A DNA stretch of 64,000 nt from Haliscomenobacter hydrossis DSM 1100 (GTDB lineage Bacteria; Bacteroidota; Bacteroidia; Chitinophagales; Saprospiraceae), in assembly GCF_000212735.1 (NCBI RefSeq), contig NC_015510.1, positions 6,697,001-6,761,000 of the forward strand. Reading direction: 5' to 3'. The notes below the pieces were generated by a model that was not told where the DNA came from, did not search any database, and saw only the letters and a list, made by a program, of their open reading frames with translations. Position 1 is the first letter of the stretch. Every line of letters begins with the position of its first letter. This document shows, piece after piece, positions 43,776 through 52,441 of this stretch. Both the position numbers and the translations under genes were made by a program.

Positions 43776-43825
43776 GCAGCCCGCCGCCAGTCGTGCGAGG
43801 GACGAGCCGACGGGCAGCGGGCTGC
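43776..43825. repeat. hairpin in the leader of the Uma2 gene
   Basis: GCAGCCCGC (43776-43784) pairs exactly with GCGGGCTGC (43817-43825), with inner GTCG/CGAC pairing. It lies 56 bases before the Uma2 ATG, within the 167-bp gap after the SUMF1-like gene. Confidence 0.65.
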
Positions 43826-43881
43826 GGCTTGCTTGCAATCCCCACAAATCTATTGTAACTTGCCTACAAAATCGGAAGATT

Positions 43882-44433
43882 ATGTCCATCCAAATCCAGC
43901 GGCACTTATTCACCATCGCGGACTACCACAAAATGGGAGCGGCGGGTATTTTGCCGGAACGAGGAATAGAATTGATCAACGGAGAAATCATCAAAATGAG
44001 CCCCATTGGAAGTAAACATGCCGCCAAAGTAGATAAATTGGGTCGGCTATTGAATGAACAATTGAGTAAAGCATTGATCGTTCGCTCCCAAAACCCCTTT
44101 ATCGCCAATGACCTCTCCGAACCCGAACCAGACATCGCTTTGTTGAAATACCGCGACGACTTTTACGAAAATGAACTGCCACACGGCACCGATATCCACC
44201 TGATCATTGAAGTAGCCGATACCACCTTTGCTTATGATACCAAAGTGAAATTGCCCTTGTATGCCAGCAGTGGCATCCCCGAGTATTGGGTGATTGATTT
44301 GAACAAAAAACAGGTGCATGTGTATTGGGATGCATTGGAAAACTCCTATCAACTAAGCAAAGTATACCGCAGCGGAGAATTAATTAAAGCGCAGGGAATT
44401 GAGCTGGAACTGGAAGTGGCGCAGGTGATATAA
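43882..44433 (+). CDS. Uma2-family (DUF820) PD-(D/E)XK nuclease-like protein
   Basis: 183 residues from the ATG at 43882; a longer reading from 43723 would translate the hairpin and is rejected. It has the family's opening IQRHLFTIADYHKMGAAGILPERGIELINGEI, the acidic core EPEPDIALL (about residues 78-86), and the nuclease signature LIIEVADTT ... YDTKVKLPLYASSGIPEYWVIDL (about 109-140) with Glu, Asp and Lys in order. Uma2 proteins are often present in many copies near repeats, but their biological role is unknown. Here the gene lies between two related repeat elements. It ends about 30 bp before the start of element B. Confidence 0.85.
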   Translation: MSIQIQRHLFTIADYHKMGAAGILPERGIELINGEIIKMSPIGSKHAAKVDKLGRLLNEQLSKALIVRSQNPFIANDLSEPEPDIALLKYRDDFYENELPHGTDIHLIIEVADTTFAYDTKVKLPLYASSGIPEYWVIDLNKKQVHVYWDALENSYQLSKVYRSGELIKAQGIELELEVAQVI

Positions 44434-44461
44434 AACAGTTTTTTTACGGTCACGTTCAACC

Positions 44462-45043
44462 AGGAGTAGGCTCTGGTGCCCGCGATCGTCGAGCTTGCCG
44501 ACGCAGGAGGCAGTAAAAGATCGACGAGCGCCCACGTAGTGGTGGGTAAAATAGATAATCGACAGGATTTGCCTGGATTGGGCACTGCGCAGGGGTGCGC
44601 CAAAGCGACACAATGGGAGCGCGGATGACGCGGATTGAGCGGATTTACGCGGATTTTATTCGCCTGCGGCGAAAGTTTTTATTTGCCACAAATTGCACAA
44701 ATTTTCACAAATTGAGGCACAAACTTCGTTTGCGCTAACGCGTGCAAACCAGAACGAAGTTAGTATTCAATTTGTGAAAATTTGTGCAATTTGTGGCCAG
44801 TTCATCACGCCGCAGGCGGGATAAAAATCCGCGTAAATCCGCCCAATCCGCGTCATCCGCGCTCCCATCATGTCGCTTTGGGAAAACCTTTGCAGGATAA
44901 GCACCATATTGCCCACGAGTCCCGAAATAAGCACCTCGCGCTAAGCCGCACATCTTACCCGCCACTCCGTGGGCGCTCGTCGATCCTTTATTGCTCGCTG
45001 CGCGAACAGGCTCGACGATCGCGGGAGCCTGGAGCCTACTCCT
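44462..45043. repeat. large hairpin-rich element B in an 0.8-kb gene-free stretch
   Basis: A complete imperfect palindrome: AGGAGTAGGCTC at 44462 pairs with GAGCCTACTCCT ending 45043; inner tips carry CCCGCGATCGTCGAGC (44479) and its complement (to 45025); then GCGGATT words (44618-44655 with 44822-44868) and at the core TTTGTG words (44683-44720 with 44767-44797). Bases 44479-44536 are the exact reverse complement of 42662-42719 in element A. The remaining 45044-45247 shows no gene. Confidence 0.78.
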
Positions 45044-45247
45044 CGCCTGAAAGCAGCAGCATTTTCCCCAAAATGGGGCATCTTGCCCCACACCCTCCAC
45101 ATTTTCGACCAAAAAACCTCAAATCCGCATTTTTTTGGAATGGGAATGCATTTTTAGGTGTTACAAGTGTGACGTTTCTTCGTATAAATACACAAGGTAG
45201 CAGTTCATTCATGTTGATCTGGTACTTGCACCCATAAACATTGTCCC

Positions 45248-45811
45248 ATGCGTATCCTCATCCTGCTTTCTGCTCTTTTGGCATCCACGATTCAACCCAG
45301 TGCGAATGTGGAAAAAGAAGCCAAACCTGAATACCTTGCCTCTGCTACCATCGCGGTTGCCGAGACTAATCCGGCCGAGTCTACTCAAATCCTGGATATC
45401 GACACCGAATACCTGATGAAAGGCAGTTGGCGCATCCTTTCCATCATTGCCGACAAACCTTGTGACGTCGACGGGGACGGCTTCGAAACCACCAACATCA
45501 TGGACGAAACGCCCATCTGTGCGCTCGATGATGTCATGAAAATTTATCCCGACCATACCGTGAGTTTTGAACGCAATCAACGCTGTGTGGCGGGTGAACG
45601 TGCGCTCGAAACCTACCGTTGGAAGTTGGCTAAAGACGGTACGTTCACGATCATCGATGGCACCATCGAAGCAACCATGATCCTGAAATCTGCCAATGCC
45701 AGCCGCATGGTGATGTGGATTCCGATGGAGGAGAATGGCGAGATTTACAATTTTAAAGTGACCTACGGCCAAAGAGTCAAGAACTTGCCTGGTAAAGCAT
45801 TGAAGAATTAA
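45248..45811 (+). CDS. secreted lipocalin-like protein
   Basis: 187 residues with a short signal (MRILILLSALLASTIQPSA). Residues about 55-180 look like a lipocalin-like beta barrel: LMKGSWRILSIIADKPCDVDGDGFETTNI, KIYPDHTVSFERNQRC, TYRWKLAKDGTFTIIDG and ATMILKSANASRMVMWIP. A DxDxDG-type calcium loop (DVDGDGFETT) is present, and two cysteines (PCDV and PICA, NQRC) could form a disulfide. Proteins of this type are common and uncharacterised in Bacteroidota. It stands alone after element B and converges with the next gene, whose stop is only 7 bp away. Confidence 0.6.
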   Translation: MRILILLSALLASTIQPSANVEKEAKPEYLASATIAVAETNPAESTQILDIDTEYLMKGSWRILSIIADKPCDVDGDGFETTNIMDETPICALDDVMKIYPDHTVSFERNQRCVAGERALETYRWKLAKDGTFTIIDGTIEATMILKSANASRMVMWIPMEENGEIYNFKVTYGQRVKNLPGKALKN

Positions 45812-45818
45812 GTCAATT

Positions 45819-46910
45819 TTACTTTTTTAATCCAGACACATTGTACTCAATTTCCTGCAAGAAAAACTTTCCATAAACAAACTCCCCTTCCGGATAATGC
45901 CACACTGCATCCCCTTGTTCCATGAGCTTGTAGCCGTGGAAGTCTTTGTAGCCATATACTGGCGTGGAAAAACGATACTGCTGCATGTCCAAAGCTGAAC
46001 GGTCATCGGAAGTAAAATTGATCAGTTGACCCTCGGGATTGAAGTAAAGGATTGCACTGATGCTGATGCCATTGCTGGTAAAAACGGCTTTGGCCGAAGT
46101 GCTGTCGATGGCTTCCCATTGGATGCTTTTATCGATCAAACTGGCTGGAGCCATTAGGCACATGTCATTGAAAACGGTCACGGTCTCGGCTTTGCTTAAT
46201 ACATCACCTTTGATGTTTACAACGGGAAACAGTCCATACACTTTGATCTGCATGGTTGCCACGCCATTTTTGTAGGCATGGTATCCCGGTACGGTCATTC
46301 CGTACATTTTTCCTTTCATAAAAAACAAACGGGTAGGTTCGTCAAAGCAGTTGTATTGCTCGCTGCGGAACGGAAACCAATCTTTGCCTTTGTCGCGCAT
46401 TTGGCCTGCAAAAACGATGCGCATGTTTTTGACCTTCGGTTTGTTGAGTACCCCCGCGTAGCGCAAATATTGTTGCACCGGAGCGGGCAGGTCTTGGATA
46501 TCGTTTTCGGTCAATAGCTCATCTGGCCGAGCGTTGCTGCGTTCGAGCGCTACTGTAACATCGGTTTGATATGACTTCTCAAATCGCCAGGAACCCCAGG
46601 CCAGGATAGCGGCAAGCAAAATCACCACATTGGCGATACTGCCAAAACGGGCATCTTGCCAACTGCTGAAAATGAGGATTTGGGACAAAACCACCGCAAC
46701 TATGCCCATTGGCCACCATTCTTTTTTCAGCAGGATGAAGACAATCGCCAGCACAAATAAAGCCGCTGCCAACAACCAGAACAATCCCAGCGGTTTGGAA
46801 ATGTCTTTGCTCAGTTGGGCAACGGCTCCCAGGCGAAATGCCTTTACAAAACCAAGTACATGGATCAAACCATGTACGAGCAGCATGAATAGAAGAAATA
46901 AACGTAACAT
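45819..46910 (-). CDS. DUF6544-like membrane protein
   Basis: 363 residues from the ATG at 46910, which starts the first membrane helix (MLRLFLLFMLLVHGLIHVLG). Four helices occupy roughly residues 1-125. The soluble C-terminal part has the conserved DLPAPVQQYLRYAGVLNKPKVKNMRI, GQMRDKGKDWFPFRSEQYNCF, then ISAILYFNPEGQLINFTSDDR and YGYKDFHGYKLMEQGDAVWHYPEGEF. I recognise this as the DUF6544/DUF6920 type, whose role is unknown. The upstream membrane gene at 46959-47429 is on the same strand, 48 bp away, so they may be co-transcribed. Confidence 0.6.
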   Translation of the reverse strand: MLRLFLLFMLLVHGLIHVLGFVKAFRLGAVAQLSKDISKPLGLFWLLAAALFVLAIVFILLKKEWWPMGIVAVVLSQILIFSSWQDARFGSIANVVILLAAILAWGSWRFEKSYQTDVTVALERSNARPDELLTENDIQDLPAPVQQYLRYAGVLNKPKVKNMRIVFAGQMRDKGKDWFPFRSEQYNCFDEPTRLFFMKGKMYGMTVPGYHAYKNGVATMQIKVYGLFPVVNIKGDVLSKAETVTVFNDMCLMAPASLIDKSIQWEAIDSTSAKAVFTSNGISISAILYFNPEGQLINFTSDDRSALDMQQYRFSTPVYGYKDFHGYKLMEQGDAVWHYPEGEFVYGKFFLQEIEYNVSGLKK

Positions 46911-46958
46911 AATTTTTCGTTTTGGGGAGGAAATGGAATGCAGCGTTGTGTTCATTGG

Positions 46959-47429
46959 CTATTGAACACGATAAAACCTCATTACTTTAGGAAACAGGGT
47001 ACAAATGATGAGGACTACGGCGTACAGCCCATAAAAAGGCTGAATTTGGCCAATTGCCCCCACGATGTAAATTTGCACATTGATCCAGATGGCCAGGATG
47101 ATGCCGGTGTACAGGGAAAAAGTCCAGGCCCAATGCTGCTCGGGATAAATGTTGAGTCGCTCGGGCCACTGCCAATTGGGTTGATTCCAAAGGGCAAACG
47201 CCGTGAACAAAGGCAATCCCGCCATACCAATCAGGAGGATGACTCCGGGAATGAAATAATTGGGAAACGGCAATCGCTCAATGGTTTCTGGGGGAAACTG
47301 AATCCTGACACCACTTGGGTCTGCGATCAGTAGTGCACTGCCATACATGCCTCCAACGCCCAGAAAAATGAGCAGGAACCACAACAAATAAACCGCTAGT
47401 GGTCGTCGGGGTGGGCCAGCTGTTTTCAT
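46959..47429 (-). CDS. hypothetical four-helix membrane protein
   Basis: 156 residues with membrane helices at about 12-34, 58-82, 100-122 and 128-148. No motif or family is recognised. The protein has a positively charged start (MKTAGPPRRPL) and few charged residues elsewhere. It is upstream of the DUF6544-like gene on the same strand and divergent from the FNR-like regulator (148 bp between starts). It could be part of the same stress or membrane response, but nothing in the sequence shows this. Confidence 0.6.
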   Translation of the reverse strand: MKTAGPPRRPLAVYLLWFLLIFLGVGGMYGSALLIADPSGVRIQFPPETIERLPFPNYFIPGVILLIGMAGLPLFTAFALWNQPNWQWPERLNIYPEQHWAWTFSLYTGIILAIWINVQIYIVGAIGQIQPFYGLYAVVLIICTLFPKVMRFYRVQ

Positions 47430-47576
47430 CTTTGGAATGTTTACTCAAAATTCCGATGATTTGGGAAATGAGGTAATGATGAATGTCAGGGCAATGGGTG
47501 TGATTTGTTCAGGATGTCGCTGTATTTGGCGTTACCAGCAATGCATCTTATTTTTACGCCCAGATTCAAAGTGATT

Positions 47577-48152
47577 ATGAGCCAAGAATTAAGTCAGTTT
47601 TTACTTGCCATTTTTCCTTTACCCCGCAACGTGTTGGAAGAAGTTTTGGGCGCATTTCAATATTGGGAATACCCCAAAAACCATTACCTGCTCAAACAAG
47701 GAAGACCTTGTTCGTATTTGTATTTTTTGAAAAAAGGGGCGGTTCGCTACATTTTCACCGATGACAATGGCAAGGAAAACAACGTATGGTTTACCTTCGA
47801 GAACGATGTAGTGACGGATGCGACGAGTTTTGTCCAACAACAACCCGCTTTTGAGAGCATTCAACTCCTGGAAGAAAGTGAGCTGTATGGCATTCATTAC
47901 GATGACTTGTCTAATTTACTGCAGCAACATCATGCGTTTGCGCTCTGGTACATCAAATTGGTTGAGCAATTTTATATTGTACAAATTGAAGAGCGAATCT
48001 TTGACCTGCAGTTTCTATCCGCCCGCGAGCGCTATGAAAAGTTATTGCAATACTTTCCCACCATTACCAATCGGGTCAGTTTGGGCCATATCGCTTCTTA
48101 TCTCAACATTACCCAGGAAACTTTAAGTCGGATAAGGGCTGGCAAGATGTGA
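47577..48152 (+). CDS. Crp/Fnr-family transcriptional regulator
   Basis: 191 residues from the ATG at 47577; an upstream ATG at 47505 would add 24 residues outside the fold. Residues about 20-120 are the cyclic-nucleotide-type beta barrel, and the last 35 form the Crp-type helix-turn-helix (SLGHIASYLNITQETLSRIRAGKM). The recognition helix has ETLSR, the same E..SR pattern that lets FNR read TTGAT. Only one cysteine is present, so it is not an iron-sulfur oxygen sensor. Two FNR-box-like sites lie right after its stop at 48157-48192, in front of the desaturase-ferredoxin gene, its likely target. Confidence 0.85.
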   Translation: MSQELSQFLLAIFPLPRNVLEEVLGAFQYWEYPKNHYLLKQGRPCSYLYFLKKGAVRYIFTDDNGKENNVWFTFENDVVTDATSFVQQQPAFESIQLLEESELYGIHYDDLSNLLQQHHAFALWYIKLVEQFYIVQIEERIFDLQFLSARERYEKLLQYFPTITNRVSLGHIASYLNITQETLSRIRAGKM

Positions 48153-48156
48153 AATT

Positions 48157-48192
48157 TTGATCTACATCAAATCCGTTTTTGATCTACCTCAA
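48157..48192. promoter_or_regulatory. two FNR-box-like sites
   Basis: TTGATCTACATCAA (48157-48170) fits the FNR/CRP-type TTGATnnnnATCAA exactly. TTGATCTACCTCAA (48179-48192) differs at one base. Centres are 22 bp apart, two helical turns. The following gene starts at 48260. Confidence 0.7.
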
Positions 48193-48259
48193 AAGGATTT
48201 TGCCTGTCGGCGCAGAACTTTGCAGTATTGATAAACCCAGCTTAAAACTGCAAGGTCTA

Positions 48260-49342
48260 ATGAGCATTTCCCTATTTTCACAGTATTTCTTTCAGGCTTT
48301 TACTGAAATCGTGTGGTACTACGTCATTTTTGCTATTCCCTTTTTTCTGGTTTTTTGGGTCATCTGGAAAAAATATTGGCAACCCAAACGCATTCAGGTA
48401 GTACAACGGGCTACCTCGCATCATTTCAAACACGATTTGGCTTTTTCCTTCAGTAGTTTTGTTGTTTTTGCCATCATGGACGTACTCTTGCTTCACCTGG
48501 AACACAAGGGATATACCCAATTGTATTTCAAAGTAGACCAGTACGGCTGGCCCTGGATTTTCATTAGCCTGGCCCTGGTGTTGTTTGTGGATGATGCGTT
48601 TTTTTACTGGACGCATCGGGCCATGCACCACCCCCGGCTATATAAATTTTTTCACAAAGTTCACCACGAAAGCACCGATCCGTCTCCATTGACTGCTTTT
48701 GCGTTTCATCCCTCGGAGGCGGTCATTGAAAATGCAATGAATGTTGTACTTCCCTTCATTTTGCCGCTCCATTTTGGGGTAATCATTTTTTGGCAAATTT
48801 TTTCCATGCTCAACAATGTGATGGGGCATTTGGGCTACGAGTTGTACCCGGCAGGCTGGACCAAAATCCCATTCCTCCGCTACAAAACGGCCTCCGTGCA
48901 CCACAACATGCATCATCAACTGTTTCATGGCAACTATGCCCTTTATTTTACCTGGTGGGACAAGTGGATGGGCACCGAATTCCAGGATTACGAAGCGCGG
49001 TATGAACAGATTTTTACCCGAAAAACAAAACCCTCCGCTGCTGTTTCCCCAACAATGACCAGTTCATTTAACCGGGTAAAAGTCACTGCCAAGGTGTTGG
49101 AACAAACGTATGTTTTTGAGGTGGATGATCAGCAAAGCATTTTGCAAAGTGCCCTCGATCAACAGATTCCGCTCCCTTATTCCTGTAAAAGCGGGCGGTG
49201 TGGTACCTGTAAAATGAAATGCACGGAAGGGACAGTAATCATGAAAAAGAATGCCATTCTTTCCACCGCGGAACTGGAGGCAGGATATGTGCTTACTTGT
49301 CAGTCTTTTCCCCAAACGGATAAAATTTCTCTCGAAAAATGA
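48260..49342 (+). CDS. fatty acid hydroxylase/sterol desaturase fused to a [2Fe-2S] ferredoxin
   Basis: 360 residues from the ATG at 48260; a start at 48179 would overlap the regulator sites. Membrane helices fill residues about 10-110 and 150-200. The di-iron histidine clusters of the family are present: HRAMHH (119-124), HKVHHES (about 138-144) and HHNMHH (about 213-219). Residues about 270-360 are a plant-type ferredoxin with Cys309, Cys314, Cys317 and Cys347 (CKSGRCGTCK ... LTCQ). The fusion provides its own electron carrier for an oxygen-dependent hydroxylation or desaturation of a lipid. The Crp/Fnr gene directly upstream likely controls it. Confidence 0.88.
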   Translation: MSISLFSQYFFQAFTEIVWYYVIFAIPFFLVFWVIWKKYWQPKRIQVVQRATSHHFKHDLAFSFSSFVVFAIMDVLLLHLEHKGYTQLYFKVDQYGWPWIFISLALVLFVDDAFFYWTHRAMHHPRLYKFFHKVHHESTDPSPLTAFAFHPSEAVIENAMNVVLPFILPLHFGVIIFWQIFSMLNNVMGHLGYELYPAGWTKIPFLRYKTASVHHNMHHQLFHGNYALYFTWWDKWMGTEFQDYEARYEQIFTRKTKPSAAVSPTMTSSFNRVKVTAKVLEQTYVFEVDDQQSILQSALDQQIPLPYSCKSGRCGTCKMKCTEGTVIMKKNAILSTAELEAGYVLTCQSFPQTDKISLEK

Positions 49343-49436
49343 ACACGGTTCGCGGATTTCAGTCCCAACATGATTTGAGTATGAGAATCGCAGAGCGAAA
49401 GGCTAGGGATAAGGAAAATTCGTTTTAGTTTTATCA

Positions 49437-50363
49437 ATGTTCAATTCAAACGGTATGAAAATTTTCCCAAGCTTCATTTTTACTTCGCTTCATTTTTTGC
49501 CAAAGCAAGAACAGCTGCACAAATTGGGACACCCACTTTTCCTTCTGTCCATCACGATTTTGGCCATCAATGACTGGGTTTTGAAGACTACTTTTCACAA
49601 CGCGCTGACTGGAAAACTATCCGATTTTGCCGGGCTTTTTGCCTTGCCTTATTTCCTGAGTACTTTTTTTCCAAAAAGAAAATTACTCATCCACCTGATC
49701 ATCGGGCTTATGTTCATTTTGTGGAAAAGTGAATGCATACAAGCGGTGATTGATTTGGTCAATACCTGGGGCATTGCCCTTGGCCGAACGGTGGATCCCT
49801 CGGACAATATTGCGCTGGTGAGCACCATCATTTCTTATGGACTATTTGAACGAATTCGCGCCTATCCACTTCGACTAATTTTGTACAAAACCATTGCCGT
49901 GTTTTCGGTTTTGAGCTTTTTGGCCACATCTTTCCCCAAACAAACCCTGCAAAAATTTGTATCCATTGACAAAACCTACCGTTTTAATTTTTCACGGCGT
50001 GAGTTGATATCCAGACTCAATATGGTTCAAATAAAAAACATCTACGTCCTCAATCAATACTCGGGTGAAGCCGATTTTGATGCCAGCAAGAATATTTTCC
50101 ATTGGCATGGCCAAAAGGATACCCTGGCCATGATCCTGGACGATGAAAAATTCAGTGCAGGAGATACCATTACGTACAAAACCAGCTACGCTCAAATACA
50201 AATTATCGGAAATGACAGTACGTCGACCTTGAAATTGATCAACCTGTATAAGTTCGTCCCCGCGTTTTCAGATAAAGATTATCGGGAAAAGGCCATTAAG
50301 CAGTTTGAAAAATGGACGGTGAAGAAGATTCGGAAGTATCGAAGAGAGTATCCTGTAAAATAA
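49437..50363 (+). CDS. hypothetical membrane protein
   Basis: 308 residues, or 302 if the ATG at 49455 is used. The first 170 residues contain about five membrane helices with conserved-looking LGHPLFLLSITILAINDWVLKTTF and GKLSDFAGLFALPYFLSTFFPKRK, while the last 130 are soluble and lysine-rich (ending KKIRKYRREYPVK). No named family is recognised. It lies 94 bp after the desaturase-ferredoxin gene and converges with the ImmA/IrrE gene. Confidence 0.6.
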   Translation: MFNSNGMKIFPSFIFTSLHFLPKQEQLHKLGHPLFLLSITILAINDWVLKTTFHNALTGKLSDFAGLFALPYFLSTFFPKRKLLIHLIIGLMFILWKSECIQAVIDLVNTWGIALGRTVDPSDNIALVSTIISYGLFERIRAYPLRLILYKTIAVFSVLSFLATSFPKQTLQKFVSIDKTYRFNFSRRELISRLNMVQIKNIYVLNQYSGEADFDASKNIFHWHGQKDTLAMILDDEKFSAGDTITYKTSYAQIQIIGNDSTSTLKLINLYKFVPAFSDKDYREKAIKQFEKWTVKKIRKYRREYPVK

Positions 50364-50379
50364 AATAGACTGCTAATGA

Positions 50380-50712
50380 TCATCCATTGCTTGATAGGCA
50401 GTAAAACTGCAGCTGCTGTACAAAATCGCCAGCAATTAATTCCTCATCTCGTTTACACTTCCGCCCCATCATCTCCCCAGCAAAATAATGCCCCAATTCA
50501 TGCCCCAATACTTCCGTTAACGGAATAGGCGCGTTCAAATTCAGGCAAATGCTGCGGCTGCGCGAATCGTACTCGCCCCAGCTTAGCGGATGCCAGCGGG
50601 CATAGTCCACTTTTATACCCGCGAGTTCTGCCAAAAGGAAGGGATCCGTAGTGCCGTATTGTTCAACTACCGCTTGAGCCAGTTCCTGTCCGTTCTTTAT
50701 TGTTTTGGTCAT
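50380..50712 (-). CDS. ImmA/IrrE-family metallopeptidase
   Basis: 110 residues, a stand-alone peptidase domain without the usual helix-turn-helix partner. The zinc motif HELGH is at residues 71-75 (EVLGHELGHYFAG) and a downstream acidic ligand is available in DEELIAGDF. Family members cut phage or mobile-element repressors (ImmA) or the DdrO repressor (IrrE). It is the last gene of a minus-strand run and begins 12 bp after the FAD oxidoreductase stop. No repressor gene is visible nearby, so its target is unknown. Confidence 0.78.
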   Translation of the reverse strand: MTKTIKNGQELAQAVVEQYGTTDPFLLAELAGIKVDYARWHPLSWGEYDSRSRSICLNLNAPIPLTEVLGHELGHYFAGEMMGRKCKRDEELIAGDFVQQLQFYCLSSNG

Positions 50713-50724
50713 TCTGCTATTTGT

Positions 50725-52317
50725 TTACCGGGCATGAATATGCGGATCACCTTCCTCTAATACCAAGCCGTCCGGCCACTGCAACTCAAGTCCCTGCTCT
50801 TCCAAATGCTGTTGAAACGCTTGTAAATGTGATGGCGAATTCCGCACTACCCGCGGACTCAAATCATGTTGCAAACAATACCCGACCAAATACCCTACGG
50901 CCTCCCCGATGTTCCATTCAATCGGGTGTAGGCGGTAGCAGCCGTTGGTGATGTGGGTCGTGCCAATATTTTTGCAGGCCGGCAAAAGGTTGTCCATTTT
51001 TTCGGGAATCAGTGCCCCTAACGGAATCTGAAAAGGCAAACTTTCCACATCCACGTAATTGTCGCCACCTACACTCGGGTGCAAATCAATGCGGTAAAAA
51101 CCAATGCCCACCGAATCCTCAAACGTTTCGGCATAAACCTGTCCCGGCCGATGTGCTGCCGAAACATGTTGCTCTTTGATCGTAAACTCAGCTTTGATGC
51201 GCCGCGACTCGCGGATGTAAGGGCGTTTGGCCGGGCCGTCTTGCGTTCCGGTTATATCCGGGCGAAGTTTCAGCCCTTTAAAGCCCAGTTCCGTTTGCAG
51301 GTAATACAGGAACGACAGACTTTGGTTTTTTGCTGCCGCAATCAGGGCTTGTTGTTCCGACGGACTGGCGTGCAATAAATCCCCGAGCAAGTGATCAATT
51401 TGTGGATAATTGACCAGCGTAATGTCCGAGTCAAATGCGCCTGGCGTGAAATTCTCCAGGTGGCGAATGCGGCGGTAGGTCCACAAACCTGCAAACGCCT
51501 GATTGGGCTCCCGATTGGGCTGGAAATTATAGTGTACGGGTTGCAGGGTGCGCGGATTCAGGCCACTCAAGCGCAGCAGCGGTCCACTCCAGGCTGGGGT
51601 AAGCGCGGGCACAAAATCCCGCCAGAATGCGTAATCACTCGGTTTTTCAATGGTCCAATCCTCCCCCTCGTGGTAGCTCAGCGCAAAGCACAAGGAAAAA
51701 GCCTGGTTGTTGCGGGGATCAGCCTGTGCTTTGGCGCTTGGTTCACCTGTCTCTCCCTGGCTTTCCGAACCACTGACCCAGGCGGTTTGGGTGAGGGGCA
51801 ACAAGTCGCCCAATTCGGTCGCATCCACAAAATAACGTGCACGAACCTCAATTTTTTCGCCACTTTCTGCAGCTTGCAGTACAATGTGGTGTACTGCTTG
51901 TGGAGAAAACGCGGCACTCAGCGGGCGCTGATTCAACAAAAGGATCAATTGCCCGGAGGCGATAAACGGTGCTAACGTATCTTGCAACACGGCCAAAAAC
52001 ACCTTCGGCTCAGCGCACAATGGAGAGACCCAGCCATTGCCAGGGTTCAAGTGCGGATTTTCCCGTGCTTCCTGCGTTAAGGGATAATGTTGGCGGTAAT
52101 ATGCGCGCACCTGTTCCCGAAACTGGCGGTAGCTACGCGTACAACCAAATTGTTCGATCCAGCCATGCTCATCTGGGGGCGTGGCCTGGGTGGTAAATTG
52201 CCCGCCAATCCAGTCGGAATCTTCGCTGAGAATGACCTTCAGTCCGGCCTTGCAAGCCGCCAGGGCACAGGCACAACCGCCTACACTGGCACCAACGATG
52301 AAGATGTCTGTTTGCAT
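50725..52317 (-). CDS. FAD-dependent oxidoreductase (FAD_oxidored type)
   Basis: 530 residues. The N-terminal dinucleotide fold is GASVGGCACALAACKAG (8-24), followed by SEDSDWIGGQFTTQ, the family's FAD/substrate loop, and ARYFVDATELGDLLPLTQ in the middle. The C-terminal part has GALIPEKMDNLLPACKNIGTTHITNGCYRLHPIEWNIGEA, typical of PF12831 proteins. Such enzymes often sit in carbohydrate-use or catabolic loci and their substrates are mostly unknown. The upstream gene encodes a hydantoinase A-type enzyme, and a word-type hairpin lies between them. Confidence 0.82.
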   Translation of the reverse strand: MQTDIFIVGASVGGCACALAACKAGLKVILSEDSDWIGGQFTTQATPPDEHGWIEQFGCTRSYRQFREQVRAYYRQHYPLTQEARENPHLNPGNGWVSPLCAEPKVFLAVLQDTLAPFIASGQLILLLNQRPLSAAFSPQAVHHIVLQAAESGEKIEVRARYFVDATELGDLLPLTQTAWVSGSESQGETGEPSAKAQADPRNNQAFSLCFALSYHEGEDWTIEKPSDYAFWRDFVPALTPAWSGPLLRLSGLNPRTLQPVHYNFQPNREPNQAFAGLWTYRRIRHLENFTPGAFDSDITLVNYPQIDHLLGDLLHASPSEQQALIAAAKNQSLSFLYYLQTELGFKGLKLRPDITGTQDGPAKRPYIRESRRIKAEFTIKEQHVSAAHRPGQVYAETFEDSVGIGFYRIDLHPSVGGDNYVDVESLPFQIPLGALIPEKMDNLLPACKNIGTTHITNGCYRLHPIEWNIGEAVGYLVGYCLQHDLSPRVVRNSPSHLQAFQQHLEEQGLELQWPDGLVLEEGDPHIHAR

Positions 52318-52330
52318 AGAAGTTGAAGAG

Positions 52331-52440
52331 TTTAGGGGTTCGAGGGTTCGGGAGTTCGAGGGTTCGGGAGTTCGTAGTTCGAGGGTTTGGGTAGAATTGT
52401 GTGCAACCCCCGAACCCTCGAACTACGAACCCTCGAACCG
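52331..52440. repeat. word-type hairpin, GGTTCGAGG words
   Basis: Left arm 52331-52390 repeats GGGTTCG and GAGTTCG words; right arm 52405-52440 repeats CGAACCCTCGAAC. It fills the gap between the stop of the hydantoinase gene (52442) and the start of the FAD oxidoreductase gene (52317), inside the operon. Confidence 0.78.
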
Positions 52441-52441
52441 T

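Noticed and set aside
41823-45043. Composite transposon
   Set aside because: The inverted ends are exact, but no transposase, target duplication or known insertion-sequence terminus was seen. Reported as a cassette of unknown mechanism.
50380-50712. ImmA-type gene as a sign of an integrated conjugative element
   Set aside because: No integrase, repressor, relaxase or attachment site is near; it sits 12 bp after a metabolic gene.
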